Notes under the pieces: model-generated
The model's input: only the letters and a program-made list of their open reading frames with translations
Databases searched by the model: none
Told to the model about the DNA's origin: nothing
Made by a program: the position numbers and the translations under genes
Assembly (NCBI GenBank): GCA_051878315.1
Contig: JBJEJW010000006.1
Location: 1 to 64,000, forward strand
Direction of reading: 5' to 3'
Length of the DNA stretch: 64,000 nt
From: W0P28-013 sp051878315
GTDB lineage: Bacteria > Bacteroidota > Bacteroidia > Bacteroidales > Paludibacteraceae
Part shown: positions 16,241-23,689 of the stretch, in pieces
Numbering within the stretch: position 1 is the stretch's first letter
How the letters are laid out: each line of letters starts with the position of its first letter

Positions 16241-16888
16241 TTATTCAACCAAAAGAACAGGGCGGACAGATTGACCGTAGTAGCGGCCGCTGTTGTACCT
16301 GTACACGTTGTCCGAGTTGAAGTTCACGTTCCACGAGTCGAACGGGTAGCTCGCGTAGAGCGAACTCGACCAATAGTTGCCGTCGCCGCCCGCGTAGTCC
16401 AAGTCATCGTTGCTGCGATAGCCCGCCGCAGGGAGAAAGATGGAGTTGCCGTTGGTGCCTTTCACTTCGTAGCCGTTTACACCGTTCTGAGTTGTCCATG
16501 TCCAAGTGCAGTTTTCACGCAGTTCCTTCCATTCATCATCGGTAGGCATACGCCAAGCACCGCCCCAATTTACAGCAGCAGCGTCGTCTTCGGGCTCAAG
16601 GGTGGTTTTGCTGTCGGTGGTGTTATACTTGGTAAAGGTACTGCCGCCATCTGTAGTCAGCGTATAGGTATCCCAAGAGTAAGTGGTTTTGGTGGTAATT
16701 TCGCCCCACGCAAAGTAGTCGCCGTAGGCTTCGGGAGAGGAAGCACCTACATTGCAAGTTGCCCACTTGGTACCGCTGGGTAAGCCAAGATCAACGTATG
16801 CGTGGCCATTTTCGGTGCCTGTCGTACACGACATAAACATCACTGCACAGAGGCAGCACACGGCTGCCAAGAATTTAAATTTTCTCAT
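16241..16888 (-). CDS. FISUMP-domain lipoprotein with lectin-like, possibly diversified C-terminus
   Basis: A 215-residue exported protein. A lipoprotein signal ends at Cys21 (AVMFMSC). The body matches the 'Fibrobacter succinogenes major paralogous domain' as I know it from Bacteroidales: YVDLGLPSGTKWATCNVGA, then YFAWGE, then WRMPTDDEWKELRENC, and GNYWSSS near the end. This C-type-lectin-like fold is also used by targets of diversity-generating retroelements. From 16277 to 16387, 35 of 37 codons end in C or G and many are NNC (AAC, TAC, GAC, AGC, TTC), unlike the rest of the gene. No reverse transcriptase or template repeat is in the window. The gene sits between two direct repeats. Function: probably surface binding. 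Confidence 0.82.
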   Translation of the reverse strand: MRKFKFLAAVCCLCAVMFMSCTTGTENGHAYVDLGLPSGTKWATCNVGASSPEAYGDYFAWGEITTKTTYSWDTYTLTTDGGSTFTKYNTTDSKTTLEPEDDAAAVNWGGAWRMPTDDEWKELRENCTWTWTTQNGVNGYEVKGTNGNSIFLPAAGYRSNDDLDYAGGDGNYWSSSLYASYPFDSWNVNFNSDNVYRYNSGRYYGQSVRPVLLVE

Positions 16889-16983
16889 TGTAGTTTAATT
16901 TTTAAAATGTTAGTAAAATTGTTAATTATCACAGAACTAAAAGGTTTAAGAGTTTAATTTAAGTGATCGTTTCGTTGGTGAAC

Positions 16984-17020
16984 AAAAAAAAGCCCCCTCT
17001 CGAAACCCCGAGAAAGAGCT
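16984..17020 (-). terminator. Terminator of the small transcript
   Basis: On the minus strand AGCTCTTTCTCG pairs with CGAGAGGGGGCT (GU pairs included) around a short loop, followed at once by a run of seven to eight T. This is the best rho-independent terminator in the area, and no larger gene ends there. Confidence 0.75.
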
Positions 17021-17071
17021 GTTATGTATATGTTCGCGAATAGGCAGAAATGCCCGCAAACGCCCTATTTC

Positions 17072-17091
17072 TGTGTGTGTGTGTGTGTGTG
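17072..17091. repeat. (TG)10 microsatellite
   Basis: Ten perfect TG units lie inside the small transcript and its 45-codon frame. Gain or loss of units would shift the frame. Confidence 0.95.
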
Positions 17092-17164
17092 GAGATACTC
17101 ACTTCGTTCGCACAAAGCAAGTCCCTCAAAACAGCAGATATGTACTTGGCATAAAACATCGTTG

Positions 17165-17195
17165 CAAAGTTACACAAAAAATTTCACAATACAAA
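17165..17195 (-). promoter_or_regulatory. Promoter of the small transcript
   Basis: Minus strand: TTTG (17195-17192), 19 bp, TAACTTTG (17172-17165), a full consensus match. The ATG at 17159 follows the -7 box after five bases. Confidence 0.75.
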
Positions 17196-17216
17196 AATTT
17201 ATGCAAAAAAGTAAGA

Positions 17217-17286
17217 AAGTTTGAGAGTTTCATAGTTTAAGGGTTTAAGGTTGTTGTTTGTGCAGTTTACGTTTGAACCCCGCCCG
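17217..17286 (+). repeat. Dispersed repeat, copy B
   Basis: The partner of copy A (15821-15892), with a small insertion (CATAGTTTAAGGGTTTAAGG versus CAGGGTTTAAGG). A partial third copy, GGAACCCCGCCCGAAAAACT and TTG, lies at 17311-17333. A hairpin CTCCC...GGGAG follows at 17410-17428. Confidence 0.75.
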
Positions 17287-17654
17287 TCGCTTCGCTCCTC
17301 GTCCCCTTGTGGAACCCCGCCCGAAAAACTTTGTTTTTCTCGTCCCCTTGGAAAGGGGACAGTGCATTTTTTTATTTTTATTCGCACTGAAATTGCTTTA
17401 TTGCGTAATCTCCCCTTTATAAAGGGAGTGCCCGAAGGGCGTAGGGTTAAAGACACCAAATCTTTACTACCCCTAAATCCCCCCGTCTGCCGTAGGCAGA
17501 GAATTTAAGGGCAATCACCTTGAACCAATAACCATTAACTTCGCAGCATGTCGCGAAATTGTTTATAACTTTGTCGACCACAAAGGGTACAAAATCAAAA
17601 AAAAGTCGTACCTTTGTACGCTAAATGCTGTATCAGCACTTTATGTATCTACTT
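17287..17654. other. Repeat-rich spacer before tmRNA
   Basis: No gene is seen. The stretch holds repeated phrases CGTCCCCTTG, a hairpin at 17410-17428, the phrase GAAGGGCGTAGGGTTAAA shared with 16053-16071, and a CCCCTAAATCCCCCC-type segment (17470-17510) of the kind common in Bacteroidota intergenic repeats. The tmRNA promoter lies at its end. Confidence 0.6.
17609..17616 (+). promoter_or_regulatory. -7 box of the tmRNA promoter
   Basis: TACCTTTG. A start near 17622 would give a precursor with ~33 bases removed by RNase P. No -33 TTTG is seen at the right distance. Confidence 0.5.
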
Positions 17655-18051
17655 GGGGCTGTTCTGGTTTTGACAGCGGGTAGAAGAGGTATGTAAGCAC
17701 GCAGTGCGTTGTCGGATAGCACTTTAATCATAGACGGCGAACATTTAACTGGCGAAGGATCTTACGCTCTCGCTGCTTGATCGAAGTCATAGTACATCAA
17801 GCTTAATTCCGACCACAGGTGTCGGAACGAGACATCTCTCGAATGCCATTCCCTGAAGCGGTTCGGTAAAGAGGTGTGGGTAAAATCGGGGATAGTCGGC
17901 GGTGGCTGCGCATCGACGGCGAAATTTTAGCAGATAAGGCGACGGTTGGTGGCTTCGGTCTTGCCGCCGCACGAAAACGAAGGCGAAGATAAGCGTGTAG
18001 AAAGCATATTGCTTCCTCGTTTGGACACGGGTTCGACTCCCGCCAGCTCCA
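17655..18051 (+). ncRNA. ssrA: Transfer-messenger RNA (tmRNA)
   Basis: A 397-base tmRNA. The 5' end GGGGCTG pairs with CAGCTCC at the 3' end (one G-T pair) to form the Ala-type acceptor arm, and the 3' domain has a T arm with GGTTCGACTCC. The tag frame at 17751-17780 reads GEGSYALAA then TGA, so with the charged Ala the tag is AGEGSYALAA, of the (A)GExxYALAA kind I know from Bacteroides and Porphyromonas. CCA is not encoded after the discriminator A at 18051. T8 follows and may end transcription. tmRNA rescues stalled ribosomes and marks their products for proteolysis with SmpB. Confidence 0.95.
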
Positions 18052-18090
18052 CTTTTTTTTGACAACAACATCCGCACAAAAACAGCAAGC

Positions 18091-19989
18091 ATGGAAAACG
18101 ACACAACGGTACAAGCGACTCCTGCGGTGAAATACACCGAAGACGAAATCCGCACCCTCGAAGGGTTGGAACATGTGCGCCTGCGTCCCGGTATGTACAT
18201 CGGCAAATTGGGCGATGGCAACGCTGCCGACGATGGTATTTACGTCTTGCTGAAAGAAGTCATCGATAACTCTATCGACGAATTTCGCATGCACTGCGGT
18301 TCGTTAGTTGACATCACGCTGACAGATAAAACGTTATCAATCAGGGATTTTGGTCGCGGAATCCCACAAGGGAAACTGATAGCAGCCGTTTCGGTGATGA
18401 ACACCGGCGGCAAATACGACACCAAAGCGTTCCAAAAATCGGTCGGATTGAATGGTGTCGGTACCAAAGCCGTCAATGCGTTATCGGCACAGTTCAGCGT
18501 CAAATCGTTCCGCGACGGCATGGTAAAACAAGCCGATTTCGAACACGGCAAACTCATCAAAGAATACGATTTAGAACCGACAACGGAGAAAAACGGCACG
18601 TTGGTCGTGTTCACACCCGATGAGGAGATTTTCGGGAAATACGCATTCCACGAAGAGTACATCGAAACAATGTTGCGCAACTACACCTATCTGAATACCG
18701 GCTTGACGCTTGTATTCAACGGTCGTAAGTTTTTGTCGCGCAACGGTTTACTCGACCTGCTGCAAGAACGCAGCACATCGGAGCCGCTCTACCCCATCGT
18801 CCATCTGAAAGGCGACGACATCGAAATAGCATTCACCCACAGCGATCAATACGGCGAAGAATATTACTCGTTTGTCAACGGACAAAATACTACGCAGGGC
18901 GGCACACACCAAAGCGCATTGCGCGAGCACCTTGCGCGAACCATCAAAGAGTATTACAACAAGAATTTCGAGTTGGCCGACATTCGCAGCGGCATCGTGG
19001 CCGCCATCGCCATCAACGTAATAGAGCCGACATTCGAAAGCCAAACAAAAATCAAACTCGGTTCGACCAACATGGCACCCGACAAAGACAGCGATGGCAA
19101 TCCGTACCAATTGTCGGGAACGAGCGTTAATAAATTTGTGGGCGATTTTGTCGGCAAAGAGGTAGATAACTATCTGCACAAAAACCCGATGATGGCCGAC
19201 ACGCTGCTAAAAAAAATCATCGCTTCGGAGAAAGAGCGCAAAGCCATTGCCGGCGTATCGAAATTGGCACGCGAACGTGCTAAAAAGGTCAGTCTGCACA
19301 ATAAGAAACTGCGCGACTGCCACATTCACTACAACGACGCCAAAGGTGATTTGCGCGAAGAAAGTTGCATTTTCATCACCGAGGGCGATTCGGCATCGGG
19401 GTCCATCACCAAAAGCCGCGATGTGAACACGCAAGCCGTATTCAGCCTGCGTGGCAAACCGCACAACTGTTACGGCGAAACGAAAAAAGTGGTGTACGAA
19501 AACGAGGAGTTGAACTACCTGCAAGCGGCACTGAACATCGAAGACGGCCTCGAAGGGTTGCGTTACAACAAAGTCATCATAGCCACCGATGCCGATGTGG
19601 ACGGCATGCACATACGTCTGTTGATGATGACCTACTTTCTGCAATTTTTCCCCGATTTAGTCAAAAAAGGACACGTTTACATACTGCAAACGCCACTATT
19701 CCGCGTGCGCAACAAGAAAGAAACGCGCTACTGCTACACCGAAGAAGAGCGTCTGGCCGCCATCGAAGAGTTGAAACCGGCGCCGGAGATTACGCGATTC
19801 AAAGGTTTGGGCGAAATATCGCCCGACGAGTTCAAACACTTCATCGGTAAAGATATGCGCCTCGACCAGATTTCGTTACGCAAAGAAGATGCCGTAGCCG
19901 AGTTATTGGCATTCTACATGGGCAAAAACACGCCCGAACGCCAAGATTTCATCGTCGAAAACTTGGTAGTCGATTTAGACGAGCCGTAA
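18091..19989 (+). CDS. parE: DNA topoisomerase IV subunit B (GyrB/ParE type)
   Basis: A 632-residue type IIA topoisomerase ATPase subunit. The GHKL ATPase domain shows EVIDNSIDE, DFGRGIP and GLNGVGTKAVNALS, preceded by LEHVRLRPGMYIG. The transducer domain contains Lys in QTKIKLG. The TOPRIM domain has ITEGDSASGS and ATDADVDGMHI, whose acidic residues bind Mg2+. The C-terminal RFKGLGEISPDEFKHFI is conserved. EGDSASGS in place of the usual EGDSAGGS, and the short length, match the Bacteroidota topoisomerase IV B group rather than GyrB. No parC follows. It starts 39 bases after tmRNA. Confidence 0.9.
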   Translation: MENDTTVQATPAVKYTEDEIRTLEGLEHVRLRPGMYIGKLGDGNAADDGIYVLLKEVIDNSIDEFRMHCGSLVDITLTDKTLSIRDFGRGIPQGKLIAAVSVMNTGGKYDTKAFQKSVGLNGVGTKAVNALSAQFSVKSFRDGMVKQADFEHGKLIKEYDLEPTTEKNGTLVVFTPDEEIFGKYAFHEEYIETMLRNYTYLNTGLTLVFNGRKFLSRNGLLDLLQERSTSEPLYPIVHLKGDDIEIAFTHSDQYGEEYYSFVNGQNTTQGGTHQSALREHLARTIKEYYNKNFELADIRSGIVAAIAINVIEPTFESQTKIKLGSTNMAPDKDSDGNPYQLSGTSVNKFVGDFVGKEVDNYLHKNPMMADTLLKKIIASEKERKAIAGVSKLARERAKKVSLHNKKLRDCHIHYNDAKGDLREESCIFITEGDSASGSITKSRDVNTQAVFSLRGKPHNCYGETKKVVYENEELNYLQAALNIEDGLEGLRYNKVIIATDADVDGMHIRLLMMTYFLQFFPDLVKKGHVYILQTPLFRVRNKKETRYCYTEEERLAAIEELKPAPEITRFKGLGEISPDEFKHFIGKDMRLDQISLRKEDAVAELLAFYMGKNTPERQDFIVENLVVDLDEP

Positions 19990-20019
19990 AAACATACTTT
20001 CAATAGTTCTAAAAACATC

Positions 20020-20051
20020 AAGCGCACCGCCCTTTCGGGAGATGCGCTTTT
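20020..20051 (+). terminator. Terminator after parE
   Basis: AAGCGCA (20020-20026) pairs with TGCGCTT (20043-20049) around a CCGCCC/GGG inner stem, followed by TT. It lies between the convergent stops at 19989 and 20074 and can act both ways. Confidence 0.7.
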
Positions 20052-20073
20052 GCTGTTTATGATACGTTTCGGT

Positions 20074-21729
20074 TTATTTGTAGAGGAAGCGTTTGATGCT
20101 GCGTTTCGGCGTTTTTTCGAATTCTTTGTCCACCAATTCCACAGCCGACAAGCGGCAGAACGTCGGCAACAAGCGATTGACGCGCACGCGCATCTCTTCC
20201 ATAACATCTTGCGCCGCCACGCCGGGTTGTTCTTTGGACATTTTGTCGGTATCGGCATAGACAAGCGCCACAAGTTTCCCTTCGCGATCGACCACAACCG
20301 ATTCGACGACATACGGCATATTGTTTACCTTGCCCTCAATCTCTTCGGGGTAGATATTTTGTCCCGATGGGCCAAGTATCATATTTTTCGAGCGGCCGCG
20401 AATCATCAGGTTGCCTTTTTTGTCGATGACGCCGAGGTCGCCGGTGCGCATCCAACCGTCGTCGGTAAAGACCGCACTCGTGGCTTCGTCGTTTTTGTAG
20501 TAACCCAACATCACATTGTCGCCACGCACAAGTATTTCGCCCACTTTGCGTTGCGGGTTGTCCGAGTCGATGCGAATTTCGACCCTATCGACAGCCTTAC
20601 CGCACGAACGCAGTTCGAAGTTATACCAATCTTCGTACGCAATCAGCGGGCCACATTCGGTCATGCCATAACCCACCGTAAACGGGAACTTGATGGTTTT
20701 CAAGCACTTCTCCACTTCGCGATTCAGGGCTGCTCCGCCAATAATCAGATAACGCAAATGGCCACCAAACGCATTCATCAGTTGGTTGTAAACTTTTTTG
20801 TGAATCAGTCGATTGATACCCGGCGTGTACCACAATAGGCGTACCACCGGTTTGTGAATGGCGGGGAATATTTTCGACTTGAAGATTTTTTCGATGACGA
20901 GCGGCACGGTCAGCATCATATATGGCTGCACATCGGACAACGCCTTCATCAGCACGGCAGGCGATGGTGTTTTGTTCAACACGGTAACGTGTGTACCGCC
21001 GGCTACTTGATAAAGCACCTCGATGACCAAGCCGAACATGTGCGCCATAGGCAACATGGACAAGAGTTTATCGGCCGAACTATTCGGGATACGCTCTTGG
21101 CTGAAACGGATGTTCGAGTCGATACTGCGCCAACTGAGCATCACGCCTTTTGGTGCGCCGGTGCTGCCTGATGTGTAGTTTATCAGTACCGGTGCATTCG
21201 AGTCGAAGCGTTCGAAACGTACATCGTTCTGCGTGAATCCGTTCGGATATTTTGCAGCGAAATGTTGTTCCCATTCGGCATAATGTGCAGCGAATTGCTT
21301 GGAGCGGGCTTCCAACAGCGTGAGGTCTTCGACGGAGAGAATGCCTTTCAGGTTGGGCATTTCGGACGAAGTAATACTTTTCCAAACCATCGGGCCAACC
21401 ATCAGCAATTTGGCATCGCTGTGATTAACCAACGCATGTATGGCAGCCGTGTCAAAATCGGCCAAAATGGCAACCGCCACGCAACCATAGGTTGTAACTG
21501 CCAAGAAATTCACAGCCCACATCGAGCTGTTACGACCGCAAAGGGCGATTTTATCGCCTTTTTCGAGACCAACTGTTTCGAACAACACATGCAAGCGTGC
21601 TATCTGTTCGGCCATTTGCCCATAAGTCAGTGCAACGGGGCTGTCGAAATCCTCAAGAGCCGGTGCATTCCAGTTGTTTTGTAACGAAGTTTCGAAATAA
21701 TCGAGAAAACGTTTTTGATTTTCTTCCAT
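20074..21729 (-). CDS. AMP-dependent acyl-CoA/acyl-ACP synthetase
   Basis: A 551-residue adenylate-forming enzyme of the long-chain acyl-CoA synthetase type. The P-loop is YTSGSTGAPKG. Further motifs are YGMTECGPLIA, the hinge Asp in TGDLGVIDKKGNLMIRGRSK, and the C-terminal catalytic Lys in KTPKRSIKRF. The IRGRSKNMILGPSGQNIYPEE stretch is typical of the short (~550 aa) Bacteroidales members. It activates fatty acids for CoA or carrier-protein attachment; the exact chain length is not predictable. It is a single gene, with a -7 box at 21794-21801 and an unusual hairpin over the presumed start site. Confidence 0.9.
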   Translation of the reverse strand: MEENQKRFLDYFETSLQNNWNAPALEDFDSPVALTYGQMAEQIARLHVLFETVGLEKGDKIALCGRNSSMWAVNFLAVTTYGCVAVAILADFDTAAIHALVNHSDAKLLMVGPMVWKSITSSEMPNLKGILSVEDLTLLEARSKQFAAHYAEWEQHFAAKYPNGFTQNDVRFERFDSNAPVLINYTSGSTGAPKGVMLSWRSIDSNIRFSQERIPNSSADKLLSMLPMAHMFGLVIEVLYQVAGGTHVTVLNKTPSPAVLMKALSDVQPYMMLTVPLVIEKIFKSKIFPAIHKPVVRLLWYTPGINRLIHKKVYNQLMNAFGGHLRYLIIGGAALNREVEKCLKTIKFPFTVGYGMTECGPLIAYEDWYNFELRSCGKAVDRVEIRIDSDNPQRKVGEILVRGDNVMLGYYKNDEATSAVFTDDGWMRTGDLGVIDKKGNLMIRGRSKNMILGPSGQNIYPEEIEGKVNNMPYVVESVVVDREGKLVALVYADTDKMSKEQPGVAAQDVMEEMRVRVNRLLPTFCRLSAVELVDKEFEKTPKRSIKRFLYK

Positions 21730-21759
21730 AAGCTTGTGTTTATAGATAAGACATTAAAT

Positions 21760-21794
21760 GCGGACACATTCTTTTCGTCGAAGAATGTATCCGC
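21760..21794. repeat. Inverted repeat over the start site of the acyl-CoA synthetase gene
   Basis: GCGGACACATTCTT (21760-21773) and AAGAATGTATCCGC (21781-21794) pair over 14 bp with one mismatch. On the minus strand it directly follows the TACATTTG box, so it could be an operator or a 5' mRNA hairpin. No T-run follows, so a terminator of the upstream OmpA gene is less likely. Confidence 0.6.
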
Positions 21795-21801
21795 AAATGT
21801 A
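21794..21801 (-). promoter_or_regulatory. -7 box of the acyl-CoA synthetase promoter
   Basis: TACATTTG on the minus strand matches TAnnTTTG; no -33 box is evident. The expected start falls inside the inverted repeat at 21760-21794. Confidence 0.45.
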
Positions 21802-21907
21802 TAGTTTTTTTTTCAGTTGACCGACGAAATTACGTTTTTTAACCTAATAGTAATACATTTTTATAGATATTATCAACTATTTAGTATATCGTCGGCCAAC
21901 GTATAGC

Positions 21908-23689
21908 CTATAAAATTTCAAATTCGACACGCCGGTTGAGCGATCGTCCTTCCTCCGTATCGTTTGGAGCAACCGGTTCGCGCGAGCCACGTCCTTCAAA
22001 TTCGATGCGTTCGGGCGCAATACCGCGTTCAATCATCGATTGGCGTACAGAATTAGCACGTCCTTGAGACAATTTATCGTTATGAGCAGTTGTTCCCACA
22101 TCATCCGTATGACCAACTATTTTGATGCGTACTTCCGGATTTTCGGTCAAGAAACGGTACAATTCCTCCAACCCGGCTTCCGATTGCGGAAGAATGGTTG
22201 TTTTATTGGTAGCAAAGAACAAATTGTGCAACACTACTTTTTCACCCTTACGCAGCGGGGTCAAACGCACGAGCATGTGATCGCCAATAGATTGTATATC
22301 GCTTTGATACGTTTCGTACCCCATTTTTTCGACTGCCAGCGTGTAGTTGCCATCCGGCAAAGTAACACTGCATGCACCTGAGACACTATCGGTAAGCACT
22401 GCATAGGCTACTGCGCCGGTCGTTGCATTGGTAATGGTTACCTTTGCACTCAATTTATTATTTGTCTCAGCATTGACGATTTCAGTACTGAATATCGGTC
22501 GGTGTTTCAGATAAATGGTAGTGGCCATTGTGTCGCCAAGTTGCAGCAACTGTATATCAGCAGTTGTTGTGTCGTAATCTTTTTTCGTAACGGTCAGCGT
22601 ATAGTCGCCTTTGACGACGCGTGTCGTCAGGCCGTTTTTCGGTACCGCCCTATTATTGATGACCATTCGCCGCGCCGTATTGTTGTACGCCGACAGCAAG
22701 GCACCTTCAATCGGCTGTTGCGTATCCTTATCGTACACAGTGAGAATCAACAAGGGATTTGGCAACGCCTTCGGTTTCTTCTGTGGTTCTTTGCCCACTT
22801 GAAACAATACCGTAAATTTAACTCCGGCAAATAACGAATTCAAGCGTTTATCGTTGGCTTCGGCTGATGCGAAAAGACTGTTCGCTGTTACATAGCGCGT
22901 TTCTGCGGCATTCCCATCAATATACGCCAACGACGTGGCATCGGTAACGTTTTTATGCAAATTGGTTACGCCATAGTCGCAAAACAGCCCTATACGATAC
23001 GATACCGGCGTTTTACGTTTATCAGCCAATACGCGCATTTTTTTAGGCAGCCATTCATCCAAGATAAGACCAAATTCGGCCGTTGCCTTGACATCAAACG
23101 CCAGCGAAAACGCATTACGAGCACGATAATCGTCGGTAAACAGACCATGCGTTGGCATATCGGTAAATTCGCCCACTAAAGCGGGGTCGGTAATAGTGGT
23201 TGTCAACGCGGTTTGCGTAACGGATGTGCCAAACAATCCAACACCAATTTTGCCACCGGCTAAGAAATAATAGCGATCGAACTTGCCACCGAAAAGAATG
23301 GGAATATTCAAGAAACCAACATGCTGTACATCTCTGTAATTGTCGAACTTGCAGTAATAATCCAACATATATCCCGTATGGTACGGATCTTCGTACAACA
23401 GTTGCGCCTGAATGGTAAACGGATTCACCTTACTTGTAGAATTTAAGTACGAAAACTCCACGCCTGTTGAGAGCAAAAACCGTTTATAACTCCACTCGTA
23501 AGCAGTGCCTAGCGATACGCCGCCACCACCAATTGCCGAAGCATTTTCCACATTGTGCAGCAACGACGAATAGCCTGCTCCACCCCATACATCGACAAAA
23601 TGACGGCTGTTATATTTGACGTCACCGGCCGCCGCGAAGGTTGCTACGCCAATGCCCAACAACGCTATGGCAGACAATACTCTTTTCAT
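21908..23689 (-). CDS. Outer-membrane beta-barrel fused to OmpA domain
   Basis: A 593-residue protein with a signal peptide (MKRVLSAIALLGIGVATFAAA). An outer-membrane beta-barrel spans about residues 25-295 and is homologous to the stand-alone barrel at 41281-42165: compare IPILFGGKF with IPVMFGGKW, FTDMPTHGL with FSDMPNHGL, and VKFTVLFQV with IRFTVLFNV. Next come two Ig/PEGA-like domains (~300-475; YDKDTQQPIEGA, DYTLTVTKKDY, NYTLAVEKMGYE). An OmpA peptidoglycan-binding domain closes it (~485-593; FFATNKTTILP, VGHTDDVGTTAHNDKLS, RANSV, RSLNRRVEFEIL). The ATG at 23689 overlaps the upstream stop as TGATG, so it is coupled to the C10 protease. Likely role: a cell-wall-anchored outer-membrane partner of the adhesins. 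Confidence 0.85.
   Translation of the reverse strand: MKRVLSAIALLGIGVATFAAAGDVKYNSRHFVDVWGGAGYSSLLHNVENASAIGGGGVSLGTAYEWSYKRFLLSTGVEFSYLNSTSKVNPFTIQAQLLYEDPYHTGYMLDYYCKFDNYRDVQHVGFLNIPILFGGKFDRYYFLAGGKIGVGLFGTSVTQTALTTTITDPALVGEFTDMPTHGLFTDDYRARNAFSLAFDVKATAEFGLILDEWLPKKMRVLADKRKTPVSYRIGLFCDYGVTNLHKNVTDATSLAYIDGNAAETRYVTANSLFASAEANDKRLNSLFAGVKFTVLFQVGKEPQKKPKALPNPLLILTVYDKDTQQPIEGALLSAYNNTARRMVINNRAVPKNGLTTRVVKGDYTLTVTKKDYDTTTADIQLLQLGDTMATTIYLKHRPIFSTEIVNAETNNKLSAKVTITNATTGAVAYAVLTDSVSGACSVTLPDGNYTLAVEKMGYETYQSDIQSIGDHMLVRLTPLRKGEKVVLHNLFFATNKTTILPQSEAGLEELYRFLTENPEVRIKIVGHTDDVGTTAHNDKLSQGRANSVRQSMIERGIAPERIEFEGRGSREPVAPNDTEEGRSLNRRVEFEIL

Larger units (their letters stand above)
16984..17160 (-). 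ncRNA. Candidate small RNA or 45-codon leader gene with a CA repeat
   Basis: A perfect promoter (17165-17195) and a terminator (16984-17020) frame a ~175-base transcript with no known family match that I can make. It can fold: CAGAAAT with ATTTCTG, AATAGG with CCTATT (competing), and GCTGTT with AACAGC. It also holds a reading frame (17022-17159, ATG at the predicted start point, TAA just before the terminator) whose middle reads STHTHTHRN because of the (CA)n repeat. It could be an sRNA (for example 6S-like), a tiny protein gene, or the leader of the FISUMP gene 96 bases further on. The sequence alone does not decide. Confidence 0.45.

Noticed and set aside
17022..17159. Confident call of a protein-coding small gene
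   Set aside because: The frame depends on a microsatellite and overlaps predicted RNA stems; it is reported as a candidate RNA/leader only.
17251..17508. 85-codon frame on the plus strand and an 86-codon frame opposite
   Set aside because: Consist of the dispersed repeat and CCCC-rich spacer; no conserved protein pattern.
15776..18090. Complete diversity-generating retroelement at the FISUMP locus
   Set aside because: No reverse transcriptase, accessory protein or template repeat is present in the window; only the target-like gene is seen.
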